From the NCBI RefSeq assembly GCF_023283985.1, contig NZ_JAKIKU010000007.1, forward strand, positions 62,001 through 126,000: 64,000 nt of DNA, read 5' to 3'. The position numbers and the translations under genes were made by a program. This stretch comes from Shewanella electrodiphila. GTDB taxonomy: Bacteria > Pseudomonadota > Gammaproteobacteria > Enterobacterales > Shewanellaceae. Shown here piece by piece: positions 39,430 to 48,706 of this stretch (within the stretch, counting starts at the first letter, position 1; each line of letters starts with the position of its first letter). A model generated the notes under the pieces. The model was not told where the DNA came from, made no database searches, and worked only from the letters and a program-made list of their open reading frames with translations.

Positions 39430-41577
39430 TTATAACTTCCAGGTTAGCGTGGCACTGTAATTAGCTGGTGCACCATAAAAGCCTTGAGCCCAGTACAAAC
39501 TAGTAATGTACTTTTCGTCAGTCACATTGTTGGCATTTACTGTCAATTGAATATCATCAGTAAATTGATACTTAGCCATTAAATCAACGATGGCATAGGC
39601 TTCTTGCTCGGTAACAATTTCTTGCCCTGCATTGTCAAAACCATCAGCCACGATGCCTTGCTTACGAGAAGTATCATCTTGCCAGCGCATGTTCATACCG
39701 ATAAAGAAGCCTTCGATATTTTGGAACTCATAGGTCGCTGCAAGTTTTAACAGTTTTTCTGGTGTGTAATCAGCAACAACGTCATCGCCTTTAATGTCAA
39801 AGTCGGTGTAACCAATACTGGCTTGAAGCCCTGTATACAATTCACCTGCAAATTCAATTTCGAAACCTTTACTGTTAATGCCGTCAGCACCGATATAGCG
39901 GTGTTGATCAGGTGGCAGTAATATTGTTGATTGATCTAATGTGGCTAAGTTGGTTTGCTCAACATCAAAATAGGCCAAACTGGCAATCAGGTTGCCGTCA
40001 AATAGCTCACTTTTAATGCCGATTTCTTTGCTTTCACCGGTGACAGGGTCGAGCATCTGATCGTTTATATCTAGCTCTTTTTGTGCAAGGAAGGTTTCGG
40101 TGTAACTTGCGTAAGCAATGATTTCAGGTCTAAAGCGATACACCATGCCTAGGTAAGGAATAAACTCGCTTGCATCCGTTTCTTGGTCAACGCTGTAGGC
40201 TTCGCCGTTCGCTTCCCAAGTGTTATAACGTCCACCTGCAATAACATGCATGTCTTCGAATAGGTTAAAGCGTCCGGTAAAGTATGCCGCCTGTTGTTTG
40301 GTGCGTACGTCACTGCCCGTTAGGCCGTCATTGAAGGTTGGTTTAGGTGTATTGCCATCCCAGTCATTTAAGTCGGGCATAGCAGGGAAACCATTACCTG
40401 TGGTGTAGTCGTATAACGAGCTATCGTTGTATGTTAGTTCAGCATGGTTAATACCAACCACTAACTGATGGTTACGGCCAAATAGATCAAAATTACCATC
40501 TACGTATAAGTCTGCTAAATCAGTAGTTTCATCCAAGTCATATTCACTGCCATAACCCGTTAAACCTAACCCGGTATTTTTGTCAGGGGTGCCATAAACA
40601 TAGAATAATTCGGTATCTTCATCGGTCACTTTATGTGAGTAAGTTCCGCGTAAACGCCAATCATCATTAAAGTAATGGCTTATCTCAAAAACAGTATTAT
40701 TCTTTTCTACTTGCCAGTTAGACCAATCAGCAGAGGTGTTGGTCGAACGGTCATAATTGGTTGGGCTACCATCAGTATAATAAAGCGGTAAAGCTCCCCA
40801 GTTATTGCCTGTAGCGTCATTGTCTATATAGCTGTGACTTAACGAGATAGTCGTGCTATCGGTAAGCTCAGCCTCGATGAAGGCATACAAGACATTTTTG
40901 TCTTGTTCGTAACGATCAAGGTAAGAATCTTGTTTATGTTTAACAGCGACTGCACGGGCTGAAACCTTATCAGTAATCGCCACAGAACCGTCAAGTTCGA
41001 GACGGGCATTGTTATCACTGCCATAGGTGCCAGAGATAAGGAGTTGATCTTCAACAGTTGGGCGCTTGCGAATAAAGTTAACAGTAGCTGAAGGATTACC
41101 TACCCCAGTCATTAAGCCATTTGCACCACGGATAACTTCAATTCGGTCATAAATAGCGGTATCTTCGTCGGCGTGATTGTTACCTGAGGTTAATGGTAGA
41201 CCGATGCCGTCAATTTGAAAGTTTGTCACATCAAAACCGCGAGCAGTATAATATGTGCGGTCTGTTTCGATACGCTCTACGTTAATGCCCGTGGCGGTAT
41301 CTAGTACTGAGTTGATGTCAGTTAACTGAAAGTCTTTCATTTGAGCTTCAGTAATAACAGATACTGATTGAGGAATATCGGTAATTGCTAGATCCAATCT
41401 AGATGCACCGCTTGCAGAGTGAGCGTTGTAACCTTGAATGTAACGTCCTGTCACTTCAATTACTTCTAAGTCATCATTAACAGCGGTGTCTTCTTTTGGT
41501 TCTTGATCCGCTGCAGAGGCGTATTGTATGACACTAAAAGCGCATAATAGAGATAAGTAAATCGGGCTAAGTTTCAT
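39430..41577 (-). CDS. TonB-dependent siderophore receptor (FhuE-like)
   Basis: Outer membrane receptor of 715 residues. Signal peptide (cleavage near YASAAD), TonB-box-like DLEVIEVTG, plug domain with DIPQSVSVITEAQM and DRIEVIRGANGLMTGVGNPSATVNFIRKRP, then a beta barrel ending in SATLTWKL with the terminal aromatic/hydrophobic pattern of outer membrane proteins. The plug is typical of the ferric-siderophore branch (coprogen/ferrichrome type). A Fur box lies 112 bases upstream at 41689, so iron repression is likely. The PepSY protein downstream may reduce the delivered iron. Confidence 0.9.
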   Translation of the reverse strand: MKLSPIYLSLLCAFSVIQYASAADQEPKEDTAVNDDLEVIEVTGRYIQGYNAHSASGASRLDLAITDIPQSVSVITEAQMKDFQLTDINSVLDTATGINVERIETDRTYYTARGFDVTNFQIDGIGLPLTSGNNHADEDTAIYDRIEVIRGANGLMTGVGNPSATVNFIRKRPTVEDQLLISGTYGSDNNARLELDGSVAITDKVSARAVAVKHKQDSYLDRYEQDKNVLYAFIEAELTDSTTISLSHSYIDNDATGNNWGALPLYYTDGSPTNYDRSTNTSADWSNWQVEKNNTVFEISHYFNDDWRLRGTYSHKVTDEDTELFYVYGTPDKNTGLGLTGYGSEYDLDETTDLADLYVDGNFDLFGRNHQLVVGINHAELTYNDSSLYDYTTGNGFPAMPDLNDWDGNTPKPTFNDGLTGSDVRTKQQAAYFTGRFNLFEDMHVIAGGRYNTWEANGEAYSVDQETDASEFIPYLGMVYRFRPEIIAYASYTETFLAQKELDINDQMLDPVTGESKEIGIKSELFDGNLIASLAYFDVEQTNLATLDQSTILLPPDQHRYIGADGINSKGFEIEFAGELYTGLQASIGYTDFDIKGDDVVADYTPEKLLKLAATYEFQNIEGFFIGMNMRWQDDTSRKQGIVADGFDNAGQEIVTEQEAYAIVDLMAKYQFTDDIQLTVNANNVTDEKYITSLYWAQGFYGAPANYSATLTWKL

Positions 41578-41882
41578 ATTTTTATCATCTTAACTGCTGT
41601 GTAAGCTCAATGCTTACTGATTGAAAGTGTTGTTTTGGGATGTATTTTTTTCGAGACAGATGATATAGAAAAGTTAATATAAGTTAAATGAAAATCATTA
41701 TCATTTACAATTGATTGGTTTTGTAAAGATTTTGAAAATATTTCATTACTATATTGACGTATTATTTTCACTATGGCACTTGAGGAAGATCTGTTGTAGT
41801 TGGTGATTGCTATAGTGCAACTGCAGCTAATTTATTCTGATGTCAGAATGGTATTTAGAAAGTCAGTAAGAGAGTTTTATTA
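41578..41882. other. 305-base divergent intergenic region of the receptor and acyltransferase genes
   Basis: AT-rich. It holds a Fur box at 41689-41703 and the start-proximal leaders of both genes. No coding frame or RNA gene is visible. Confidence 0.6.
41689..41703. promoter_or_regulatory. Fur box upstream of the siderophore receptor
   Basis: Read on the minus strand it is TGATAATGATTTTCA, matching the 7-1-7 Fur consensus TGATAATnATTATCA in 13 of 14 specified positions. Flanking AAA and TTT extend the symmetry. Confidence 0.85.
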
Positions 41883-43037
41883 ATGAAAACAGTAAGTGCA
41901 CAGATGTTGAAAAAGCGTATTGATAGCATCGATATAATGCGTGGCATCGTCATGTTGATTATGTTGCTTGATCATGTGAGAGAGCGTTTTTTCTTCCATG
42001 AGCAAGTCACCGATCCCATGACACTTGATAGCACCAGTACAGGATTGTTTATCAGTCGTTTTGCCGCCCACTTTTGTGCGCCAACTTTTGTGTTTTTAAC
42101 CGGGGTCTCCGCCTGGTTATATAGTCATCCGCAATTTGGCCCAGAGCGTTCTGCGAGATCTTTTTTAATCAAGCGTGGCCTGTTTATCATAGCATTAGAG
42201 TGCACCGTGATTACGTTTCAGTGGATGGGAAATTACGACATGATTTGGCTACAAGTCATGTGGGCAATTGGTATCAGTATGCTTGCGCTGGCGTTACTTA
42301 TAGGCTTACCAAGATTTTGGCTTGGGGTCATTGGTTTGGTGATTGTGTTTGGACACAATGCTCTGACACCAATTAGCTTTGCGCCAGGTGAGTGGGGTTA
42401 TACCATTTGGGCAATATTGCATGATCGCGGTAATATTTTTACCAGTGATTTTGTCGGTATTCGAGCCAGTTATCCAGTGCTGCCTTGGATTGGGGTTATC
42501 TTGTTAGGTTATGTTATTGCACCAATTTACGCTGCGAGTTTTGATGATGTTAAACGCCATAAGATTTTAATTGGTTTAGGTCTGGTTAGTTTTGCGTTAT
42601 TTGCGATTTTACGTGGTTTTAATATTTATGGAGAGACTTTAGATTGGCAGCAAGGTGATAGTGTAATTATGACCTTAAAGTCGATATTTAATCTGACTAA
42701 GTATCCTCCATCTCTTGGTTTTTTATTGGTTACCATTGGCGGCACACTTTTGTGCTTAAGCATGCTTGAAAAGGTCAAACCTCAATACGGTAAGGTGTTA
42801 TCCACATTTGGATCTGCACCGATGTTCTTCTATATTGTGCACCTGTATTTGTTACTGTTTATGTACCGATTTGCCGTCAATGTTATTGGCCCTAATTATG
42901 GCGAATTATATGGCTTTACCCATATAGGTTGGGTGTGGGTTGTAACAATCGTTTTAGCCGTGTTGCTTTACTATCCAACTAAACGTTTTAGTCAGTATAA
43001 ACATCAGAGTAAACAGGCTTGGATTAAGTATTTATAA
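41883..43037 (+). CDS. Membrane protein of the HGSNAT-like/DUF1624 acyltransferase type
   Basis: Integral membrane protein of 384 residues with about ten hydrophobic helices. The N-terminus RIDSIDIMRGIVMLIMLLDHVRERF, with the conserved D-x-x-R and His, is the hallmark of the heparan-alpha-glucosaminide acetyltransferase catalytic family (DUF1624), relatives of acyltransferase-3. FFYIVHLYLLLFMY carries a second conserved His. Substrate unknown; cell-envelope glycan acylation is plausible. AGAGAG lies before the ATG. Its promoter region shares the Fur box gap with the siderophore receptor, so iron control is possible. Confidence 0.78.
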   Translation: MKTVSAQMLKKRIDSIDIMRGIVMLIMLLDHVRERFFFHEQVTDPMTLDSTSTGLFISRFAAHFCAPTFVFLTGVSAWLYSHPQFGPERSARSFLIKRGLFIIALECTVITFQWMGNYDMIWLQVMWAIGISMLALALLIGLPRFWLGVIGLVIVFGHNALTPISFAPGEWGYTIWAILHDRGNIFTSDFVGIRASYPVLPWIGVILLGYVIAPIYAASFDDVKRHKILIGLGLVSFALFAILRGFNIYGETLDWQQGDSVIMTLKSIFNLTKYPPSLGFLLVTIGGTLLCLSMLEKVKPQYGKVLSTFGSAPMFFYIVHLYLLLFMYRFAVNVIGPNYGELYGFTHIGWVWVVTIVLAVLLYYPTKRFSQYKHQSKQAWIKYL

Positions 43038-43059
43038 ACTGTGTTTAACGGATACAAAA

Positions 43060-43083
43060 AAGGCGCCTTGTGGCGCCTTGTTC
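43060..43083. terminator. Terminator between convergent genes
   Basis: AAGGCGCC TTGT GGCGCCTT, preceded by an A tract and followed by GTTC. The A tract makes it stronger for purC on the minus strand. Confidence 0.75.
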
Positions 43084-43123
43084 AAATTTATCATGCTTGT
43101 TTATACTTAATTATCTTGCTGTA

Positions 43124-44227
43124 CTACACGATTAAATCGTAGTTTTCACGCAGGACTTTAATGATATCTTCTTTCGGGTTTTCAGGAAGGTTAATGCTGC
43201 TGCCTGTGACCTTTTCTGCAACGCCCGTATAAGTGCGCGACACATTCATCATCGCTTCAAGGGGTAAGTCATTATCACGGGCTAGTGCTTCACGTTCAGG
43301 CATTCTGTCTTTGTTTAACAAAATATCAGCATCGTCAAAATGATTGAGTAAGAATTGGCGGAAACCTTCTTTGGAGTTTTCAACAATTTTGCCATCACGG
43401 TAGGCTGCGCCATCCCAAATACGTGAAGAGTCAGGAGTACCGACTTCATCCATGTATATCAGCTTTGAGTTACCATCTTTGTCATCGACATAGCCAAATT
43501 CAAATTTGGTATCGACAAACATTTGGTCGTGGCCACTTAATGCGTCGGAAATAACCTTAAAACCTTCTTTAAGCAGCTTTTCATATAAGTCGATGTCCGA
43601 GGCTTTCTCGAAACCAAATGCTTCAACATTGGCTTCTATATCACTACGGCTGATATTAACGTCATCTTGCTCTGGAACACCAGGAATGCCGGTTAAGATC
43701 CCTTTAGTTGAAGGAGTTATGAGTAATTCAGGTAATTTTTGATCTTTCTCAAGGCCTTCTGGCAAAGTGATGCCGCAAAACTCACGTTCACCTTTTGCGT
43801 AAGCTCGCCACATTGAACCAGTAATGTATTGACGACAAATTGCTTCGACTTTAATTGGACGTGCTTTTTGAACAATCCAAACAAATGGATGCGGAATATC
43901 TAAGATATGGCTATCAGCTAAACCATTTTCTGCAAACAGTTTAAACCAATGATTGGAGATTGCATTTAGCGCCGCGCCTTTTCCAGGAATACCCTGCAAA
44001 TTGCCTTCACCATGGAAAATGCAATCGAAAGCGGAAATGCGGTCACTGATCACCATGATAGCTAACGGCGTATCAGCTGGGACATTGTAGCCTTTATCGC
44101 GGATCAGGCGGCTGCTATCAGCCTCTGTGAGCCAATAAACACTGCGGACTTTACCGCTATGTACCGGTTTATCGGTACGGATAGGCAAATCATTATTAAT
44201 GGCAAGAACTGAATCAGCAAGACTCAT
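43124..44227 (-). CDS. purC: SAICAR synthase, long form
   Basis: Phosphoribosylaminoimidazole-succinocarboxamide synthase (367 residues), the eighth step of purine synthesis. The N-terminal [17 protein letters not shown], the ATP/substrate region [30 protein letters not shown] and [15 protein letters not shown] are diagnostic. It is much longer than the 237-residue E. coli enzyme, as in other Shewanella, which carry the long version. AAGGA is found about nine bases before the ATG. A symmetric TTAAACGTTTAA lies 157 bases upstream. Confidence 0.95.
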   Translation of the reverse strand: MSLADSVLAINNDLPIRTDKPVHSGKVRSVYWLTEADSSRLIRDKGYNVPADTPLAIMVISDRISAFDCIFHGEGNLQGIPGKGAALNAISNHWFKLFAENGLADSHILDIPHPFVWIVQKARPIKVEAICRQYITGSMWRAYAKGEREFCGITLPEGLEKDQKLPELLITPSTKGILTGIPGVPEQDDVNISRSDIEANVEAFGFEKASDIDLYEKLLKEGFKVISDALSGHDQMFVDTKFEFGYVDDKDGNSKLIYMDEVGTPDSSRIWDGAAYRDGKIVENSKEGFRQFLLNHFDDADILLNKDRMPEREALARDNDLPLEAMMNVSRTYTGVAEKVTGSSINLPENPKEDIIKVLRENYDLIV

Positions 44228-44383
44228 GACCAGTGTTCCTTAGAAGTTAGATGTAGGGGCTACCCTTGGTGACAAAGGATTTAGCAATTTTATGGCGGCT
44301 ATTTTACCTGTATTAAGTGAGATTTCCATGCTTATCAGGTGGCTAAACTCTTAATCCTGTATAGCGAATACTGAGCCTAATAT

Positions 44384-44395
44384 TTAAACGTTTAA
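44384..44395. promoter_or_regulatory. TTAAACGTTTAA palindrome, possible PurR-type operator
   Basis: A perfect 12-bp palindrome whose AAACGTTT core matches the core of PurR and other LacI-family operators, although the outer bases differ from ACGCAAACGTTTGCGT. It sits between purC and the DMT gene, 157 bases from the purC start. Confidence 0.35.
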
Positions 44396-44469
44396 TGGGT
44401 TTATTAGTCTGCAACAATCAGGCAATATGTTGCCAAATTAAAGCCATTAAAATCGAGATTTTCAATCTA

Positions 44470-45411
44470 GTGAGCCATACTCGTATAGGATTCATCTTTG
44501 TTTCTGTTGCCGTGATTTTTTGGGGGATATTACCCATAGCCTTAAAGCTATCGGGTGGTTTTATCGATCCTGTTACACTAACTTGGTTTCGATTCTTAGT
44601 GGCGTTTGTGGTGACGCTGTTATTGCAGTGGCGGTTTGGGGCATTAAGACAATTTATAGGATTAACTCAAGGCGATTGGCTACGATTGTCGGCTGCGGGT
44701 ATTTTATTAATGTGTAATTACACATCTTTTGTGTATTCACTGGATTATTTGTCACCAGGAACCGCTCAGCTTAACTTTCAAACGGCACCATTTTATCTGG
44801 CATTTGGTGGCGCCTTATTCTTTAAAGAACGCTTAACTGCTGTGCAGCTTAGTTGCTTCGCGACCTTAGCTCTTGGAGTGTTATTATTTTTCCACCCAAG
44901 CTTAGATACGTCGGCGAGCAACGCCAGCCAGATAGGTTTTGGCGTGCTAATAGTGCAATTTTCAGTCTTATCTTGGACAAGTTATGCGCTGCTACAAAAG
45001 TCATTAATTACTAAGCTATCACCCAATAATGTGCTGTTATTCATTTATGGTTTGGGCATTGCGCTCATGGCACCTTTTAGTCAATTTGAGCATTTCGAGC
45101 TGATGAGTACTAACGACTGGATTATCGTGTGCTTTTGCGCGGCAAATACCTTAATTGCTTATGGCTGTTTTGGGCAGGCGATGAAGTATTGGCCAACGGC
45201 TCAGGTCAGTGCGATGCTCGCATTAACCCCTGTGTTGAGCTTTGTTGCCAATGCGATTGTGGTGAAAGTAGGCTGGTGGCCACAAGTGTTTAGCGCAGAT
45301 ATTCTTGATGGCTGGTCATTATTGGGTATCGGATTGATAATTGGTTCAGTGTTTGCGGTACAAATTTGGCCTGTATATCAAAACAAACGTGCGTATAAGC
45401 ATCAAGAGTAA
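44470..45411 (+). CDS. EamA/DMT-superfamily transporter
   Basis: Ten-helix drug/metabolite transporter (313 residues) with two EamA halves; the first opens FIFVSVAVIFWGILPIALKL and the second after IGFGVLIVQFSVLSWTSYALL. Direction is presumably efflux of a metabolite; substrate unknown. An ATG at 44395 lacks a ribosome site and overlaps the palindrome; the GTG at 44470, with GAGA about 11 bases upstream, gives the usual length and is preferred, though it is not certain. Confidence 0.82.
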   Translation: MSHTRIGFIFVSVAVIFWGILPIALKLSGGFIDPVTLTWFRFLVAFVVTLLLQWRFGALRQFIGLTQGDWLRLSAAGILLMCNYTSFVYSLDYLSPGTAQLNFQTAPFYLAFGGALFFKERLTAVQLSCFATLALGVLLFFHPSLDTSASNASQIGFGVLIVQFSVLSWTSYALLQKSLITKLSPNNVLLFIYGLGIALMAPFSQFEHFELMSTNDWIIVCFCAANTLIAYGCFGQAMKYWPTAQVSAMLALTPVLSFVANAIVVKVGWWPQVFSADILDGWSLLGIGLIIGSVFAVQIWPVYQNKRAYKHQE

Positions 45412-45557
45412 AAGTCGTCAAAGTATGATGAGGTCGTGTTGATCTTTACTGGTTGAGTTTTTGTTCGAGATAAAACAGATTAAGCGCGGCGAATGAATTG
45501 CCGCCTCGCATCTAAGCAAAATTCGCTGCTCAAATAACCTTGAAACAGCAACATGCC

Positions 45558-46586
45558 CTAGAAACGATAGCTAATGCTGACAGCTGCAAAGTTGGCGGTA
45601 CTGGGTTGATTGTTATATTGCTCAGTGCCTCGAATGGTTGAAAAAACTAGCCCCCAGTCTTTCCAGTTGAGCATAAATCCCATATTGAGCATGGCTTGTT
45701 CATGGGTCAGTTCTACAGAATGGCTATCTTTAAACGTGTTGCCATCAATGGTGATGTCATTTAATACATAGCGGCCATAAAAGGTCACAAAGAATTGCCA
45801 ACTCAATCGGTCAGCACTTTTGACGATATAGCCATTATTACTTCTTGAGGCTGCTGGCGCGATATAGGCATAGCTCTGATTAAGAATATTACCAATACGG
45901 AAAGTTAAACCTGCACCCGCATGGCTCATCAAATTACCTATAGAAGCATCACCATGTAGGACACTATCAAATTCCACATTCTCTGAAATTGGTGTATATG
46001 CCCACTGATAGAGTCGCTGTGCTTGAATACGAAAAACGGCTTCATTACTGAGTTGGTTATCCCAACCTAAGGGCTCTTTAGCATCGATAATTTTATGCAC
46101 TTGTTTCTGAGTTTGTTCTGCTAAAGAGGCTGGACCCACGACACCTAAAGTGATGCTTAAATTGTCGCCAATGCCATCAGCATAACTACGTAAGTTCGAT
46201 TGCCAAAGCAGGGTGCCAGCGTAGGGCCTGTCGGCTTCGATTAAGGTATCGACTTGTAAATCATCAGGCGTATACATCCGCTGAGAGACGCTGTAGCTAA
46301 CCTGATACTGCCTATTGTTACCCTGATTTAAATAGCTCCAACCATAAAGCGTTTCTAGCCACCCAGGTAAGTCTATATCGTCATAATCATTTACGACCGC
46401 TTTTCCCCAGCTCCAATCAAGACCATTACTGTAACCGTTGTCACTGGTATCAATTAAACCAAAGGCATCATTCTCAAACGTAAATTGGACCCAATCGTTA
46501 TTAGATTCATTCGCTAAAGTAGACTGACTAATTAGCGATAAAAAGCAGAGGAAGTAAAACGTGAGTTTGCTTGCGGTTGTTAGCAT
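45558..46586 (-). CDS. LpxR-like lipid A 3'-O-deacylase (DUF2219)
   Basis: Outer membrane beta-barrel enzyme of 342 residues that removes an acyloxyacyl chain from lipid A in relatives. Signal peptide (cleavage near STLANES). Catalytic-site candidates as known in Salmonella LpxR are present: Asn39-Asp40 in TFENDAFG, the YSNGLDWSW strand, and His164 in QVHKIIDAKEPLGWDNQL. An ATG gives a good signal peptide; a TTG ten codons upstream is less likely. Ends SISYRF, the usual C-terminal aromatic of barrel proteins. Confidence 0.8.
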   Translation of the reverse strand: MLTTASKLTFYFLCFLSLISQSTLANESNNDWVQFTFENDAFGLIDTSDNGYSNGLDWSWGKAVVNDYDDIDLPGWLETLYGWSYLNQGNNRQYQVSYSVSQRMYTPDDLQVDTLIEADRPYAGTLLWQSNLRSYADGIGDNLSITLGVVGPASLAEQTQKQVHKIIDAKEPLGWDNQLSNEAVFRIQAQRLYQWAYTPISENVEFDSVLHGDASIGNLMSHAGAGLTFRIGNILNQSYAYIAPAASRSNNGYIVKSADRLSWQFFVTFYGRYVLNDITIDGNTFKDSHSVELTHEQAMLNMGFMLNWKDWGLVFSTIRGTEQYNNQPSTANFAAVSISYRF

Positions 46587-46644
46587 AGATGAGTGAACTG
46601 TATCAATAAGTATCAACGAGTACAGAGTATAGCAATAGGCATAA

Positions 46645-46670
46645 AAAAATGGAGCCTAGGCTCCATTTTT
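46645..46670 (-). terminator. Terminator of deaD
   Basis: AAAAATGGAGCC TA GGCTCCATTTTT, fully symmetric, T tract on both strands. It lies 40 bases beyond the deaD stop. Confidence 0.88.
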
Positions 46671-46710
46671 ATACGCTTTCAGTTCAACAGATTGTTGATA
46701 CTGTGATCAA

Positions 46711-48540
46711 TTACTCGCTATCACGTGGCTTACGTGGACGGTCATTACGAGGGCGATCACCGCGAGGACGGTCACCACGAGGACGATCACCACGAGGGCG
46801 GTCATTACGTGGACGACGTGGACGGTCGCTTTGCTCAGGGAAAGGCGTATCACCCGCTTCGCGGATGTTAAGTGGCTTGCCACATACACGTACTTTACGT
46901 AAATGAGTCAGCACATCTTTTGGCATACCGTCTGGTAAGTCAATTGAAGTCACTTGATCAAATAATTGAATCTGACCAATGAATTGGCTGTCGATGTTAG
47001 CTTCGTTAGCGATAGCGCCAACAATGTTACCTACACCAACACCATTGTCGCGACCTACTTCGATTACGTAACGACACATCTTAACGTCAGGCTTATCTTT
47101 TAAGCCTTCTGCGCTACCAAAGCTTGTAGGCAATGGACGGCCACCGCGTGAATCACGACGAGGACGCTCACGACCATTGTCACGATCTCTGCCACTGTCA
47201 CGAGAATCACGTTGACGCTCTTGAATAGCTGGAAGCTGTAAAGGACGCTCAGATTGAACTTGTTGTAATAATGCAGCAGCAAGCAAATCAGTGTCGATTT
47301 CTAGTTGTTGACATAATTCTGCAACAGCGTTCTTCATGAAATCTAAGTCGCCATTAATGGTTTCTTGGATTTGCTCGCCTAAACGAGATAAACGACGCTC
47401 AGCAACAGTTTCAGGGCTAGGTACTTTCATTGGCGAAATACGGCTTGAAGTCGCACGCTCAATGGTACGTAACATGCGCATTTCGCGATTTGTTACGAAA
47501 AGAATTGCCATACCTGTACGACCAGCACGACCTGTACGGCCAATACGGTGAACATAAGCTTCTGAATCATATGGGATATCGTAGTTTACTACGTGGCCAA
47601 TACGCTCAACGTCAAGACCACGAGCCGCAACGTCAGTAGCAATAAGGATATCTAACTTGCCACGTTTAAGCTGTTCAACAGCACGCTCACGGGCTTGTTG
47701 GTTCATGTCACCGTGTAATGGTGATGAAGCGTAGCCACGAGCTTCTAGTTTTTCAGCTAATTCAACACAGCTGTTACGAGTACGAACGAAGATGATAATA
47801 CCTTCAGTATTTTCAACTTCTAATACACGTACTAACGCTTCAAGTTTGTTATGTTGAGATACTTGAACAAAACGTTGATCAATAGACTCAACGGTAGAGT
47901 TAGTCGTAGAGATACTGATGTGAACAGGATCTGATAAATGCTTGTTAGCAACGCGCTTGATTTGCTCTGGCATAGTCGCAGAGAAAAGAGCAAGTTGGCT
48001 GTCAGCAGGCTTATGTTCTAATACCCATTCGATATCGTCAATAAAGCCCATTTTTAACATTTCATCAGCTTCATCAAGCACTAATGCTTTTAATGAATCT
48101 AATTTTAATGTGCCACGACGCATGTGGTCCATTACACGACCAGGCGTACCAACAACAACTTGTGGGCCACGACGTAGCGCACTTAATTGTTGATGCATGC
48201 TTTGACCACCATAAATAGGTAGTACATGGAAGCCTTTCATGTGTTTAGCGTAGCTACCAAATGCTTCTGCAACCTGAACTGCAAGTTCACGAGTTGGCGC
48301 AAGCACTAGGATTTGAGGAGCATTCAGTTTTTGGTCAACACTGTTAAGTAAAGGCAGTGCGAAAGCACCTGTTTTACCAGTACCAGTTTGAGCTTGACCT
48401 AAAATATCTTTACCTGCCATTAGCGGGTCGATACTTGCTGACTGAATTGGAGTTGGTTTTTCGTAACCTAGATCGTCAAGGGCACGAAGCAAATTCTCGG
48501 ATAAACCAAGTTCGCGGAAAGTTCTTTCATCGGATGACAT
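46711..48540 (-). CDS. deaD: DEAD-box RNA helicase DeaD/CsdA
   Basis: ATP-dependent RNA helicase of 609 residues involved in ribosome assembly and RNA decay, especially in the cold. Motifs present: Q motif, AQTGTGKTGAF (Walker A), VLDEADEML, FSATMP, DVAARGLDVERI and HRIGRTGRAG. The DbpA-like RNA-binding domain lies at about 470-545 (KMCRYVIEVGRDNGVGVGNI). The C-terminal tail is Arg-rich with repeated RPRGD units encoded by five 15-bp repeats (46739-46813). A Ser/Asp/Arg-rich insert lies at about 440-470. Confidence 0.95.
   Translation of the reverse strand: MSSDERTFRELGLSENLLRALDDLGYEKPTPIQSASIDPLMAGKDILGQAQTGTGKTGAFALPLLNSVDQKLNAPQILVLAPTRELAVQVAEAFGSYAKHMKGFHVLPIYGGQSMHQQLSALRRGPQVVVGTPGRVMDHMRRGTLKLDSLKALVLDEADEMLKMGFIDDIEWVLEHKPADSQLALFSATMPEQIKRVANKHLSDPVHISISTTNSTVESIDQRFVQVSQHNKLEALVRVLEVENTEGIIIFVRTRNSCVELAEKLEARGYASSPLHGDMNQQARERAVEQLKRGKLDILIATDVAARGLDVERIGHVVNYDIPYDSEAYVHRIGRTGRAGRTGMAILFVTNREMRMLRTIERATSSRISPMKVPSPETVAERRLSRLGEQIQETINGDLDFMKNAVAELCQQLEIDTDLLAAALLQQVQSERPLQLPAIQERQRDSRDSGRDRDNGRERPRRDSRGGRPLPTSFGSAEGLKDKPDVKMCRYVIEVGRDNGVGVGNIVGAIANEANIDSQFIGQIQLFDQVTSIDLPDGMPKDVLTHLRKVRVCGKPLNIREAGDTPFPEQSDRPRRPRNDRPRGDRPRGDRPRGDRPRNDRPRKPRDSE
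46739..46813 (-). repeat. 15-bp tandem repeat in the deaD tail (five units)
   Basis: Five in-frame units of the form CGATCACCACGAGGA (plus-strand view) encode RPRGD/RPRND repeats at the C-terminus of the helicase. Copy number can change by whole units without a frameshift. Confidence 0.8.
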
Positions 48541-48706
48541 TGAGTTGTAGCCTTGTGGGTATGCACGAAATTTGTATCATTCGCGCTAAAGTTTCACAGA
48601 CAGAAAATCAACCCCGTGTCGATTTCCCGCGTCAAAGGGGCGATATTATAGCAAGCTTTCACCCATTTGACTATATATTTTCAATAAGTTTTTAAAATTG
48701 GCCTGA

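Noticed and set aside
46649-46906. Plus-strand open frame with RGRSPRGRS repeats
   Set aside because: It is antisense to the 15-bp repeat array of deaD; no ribosome site and the repeats simply mirror the helicase tail.
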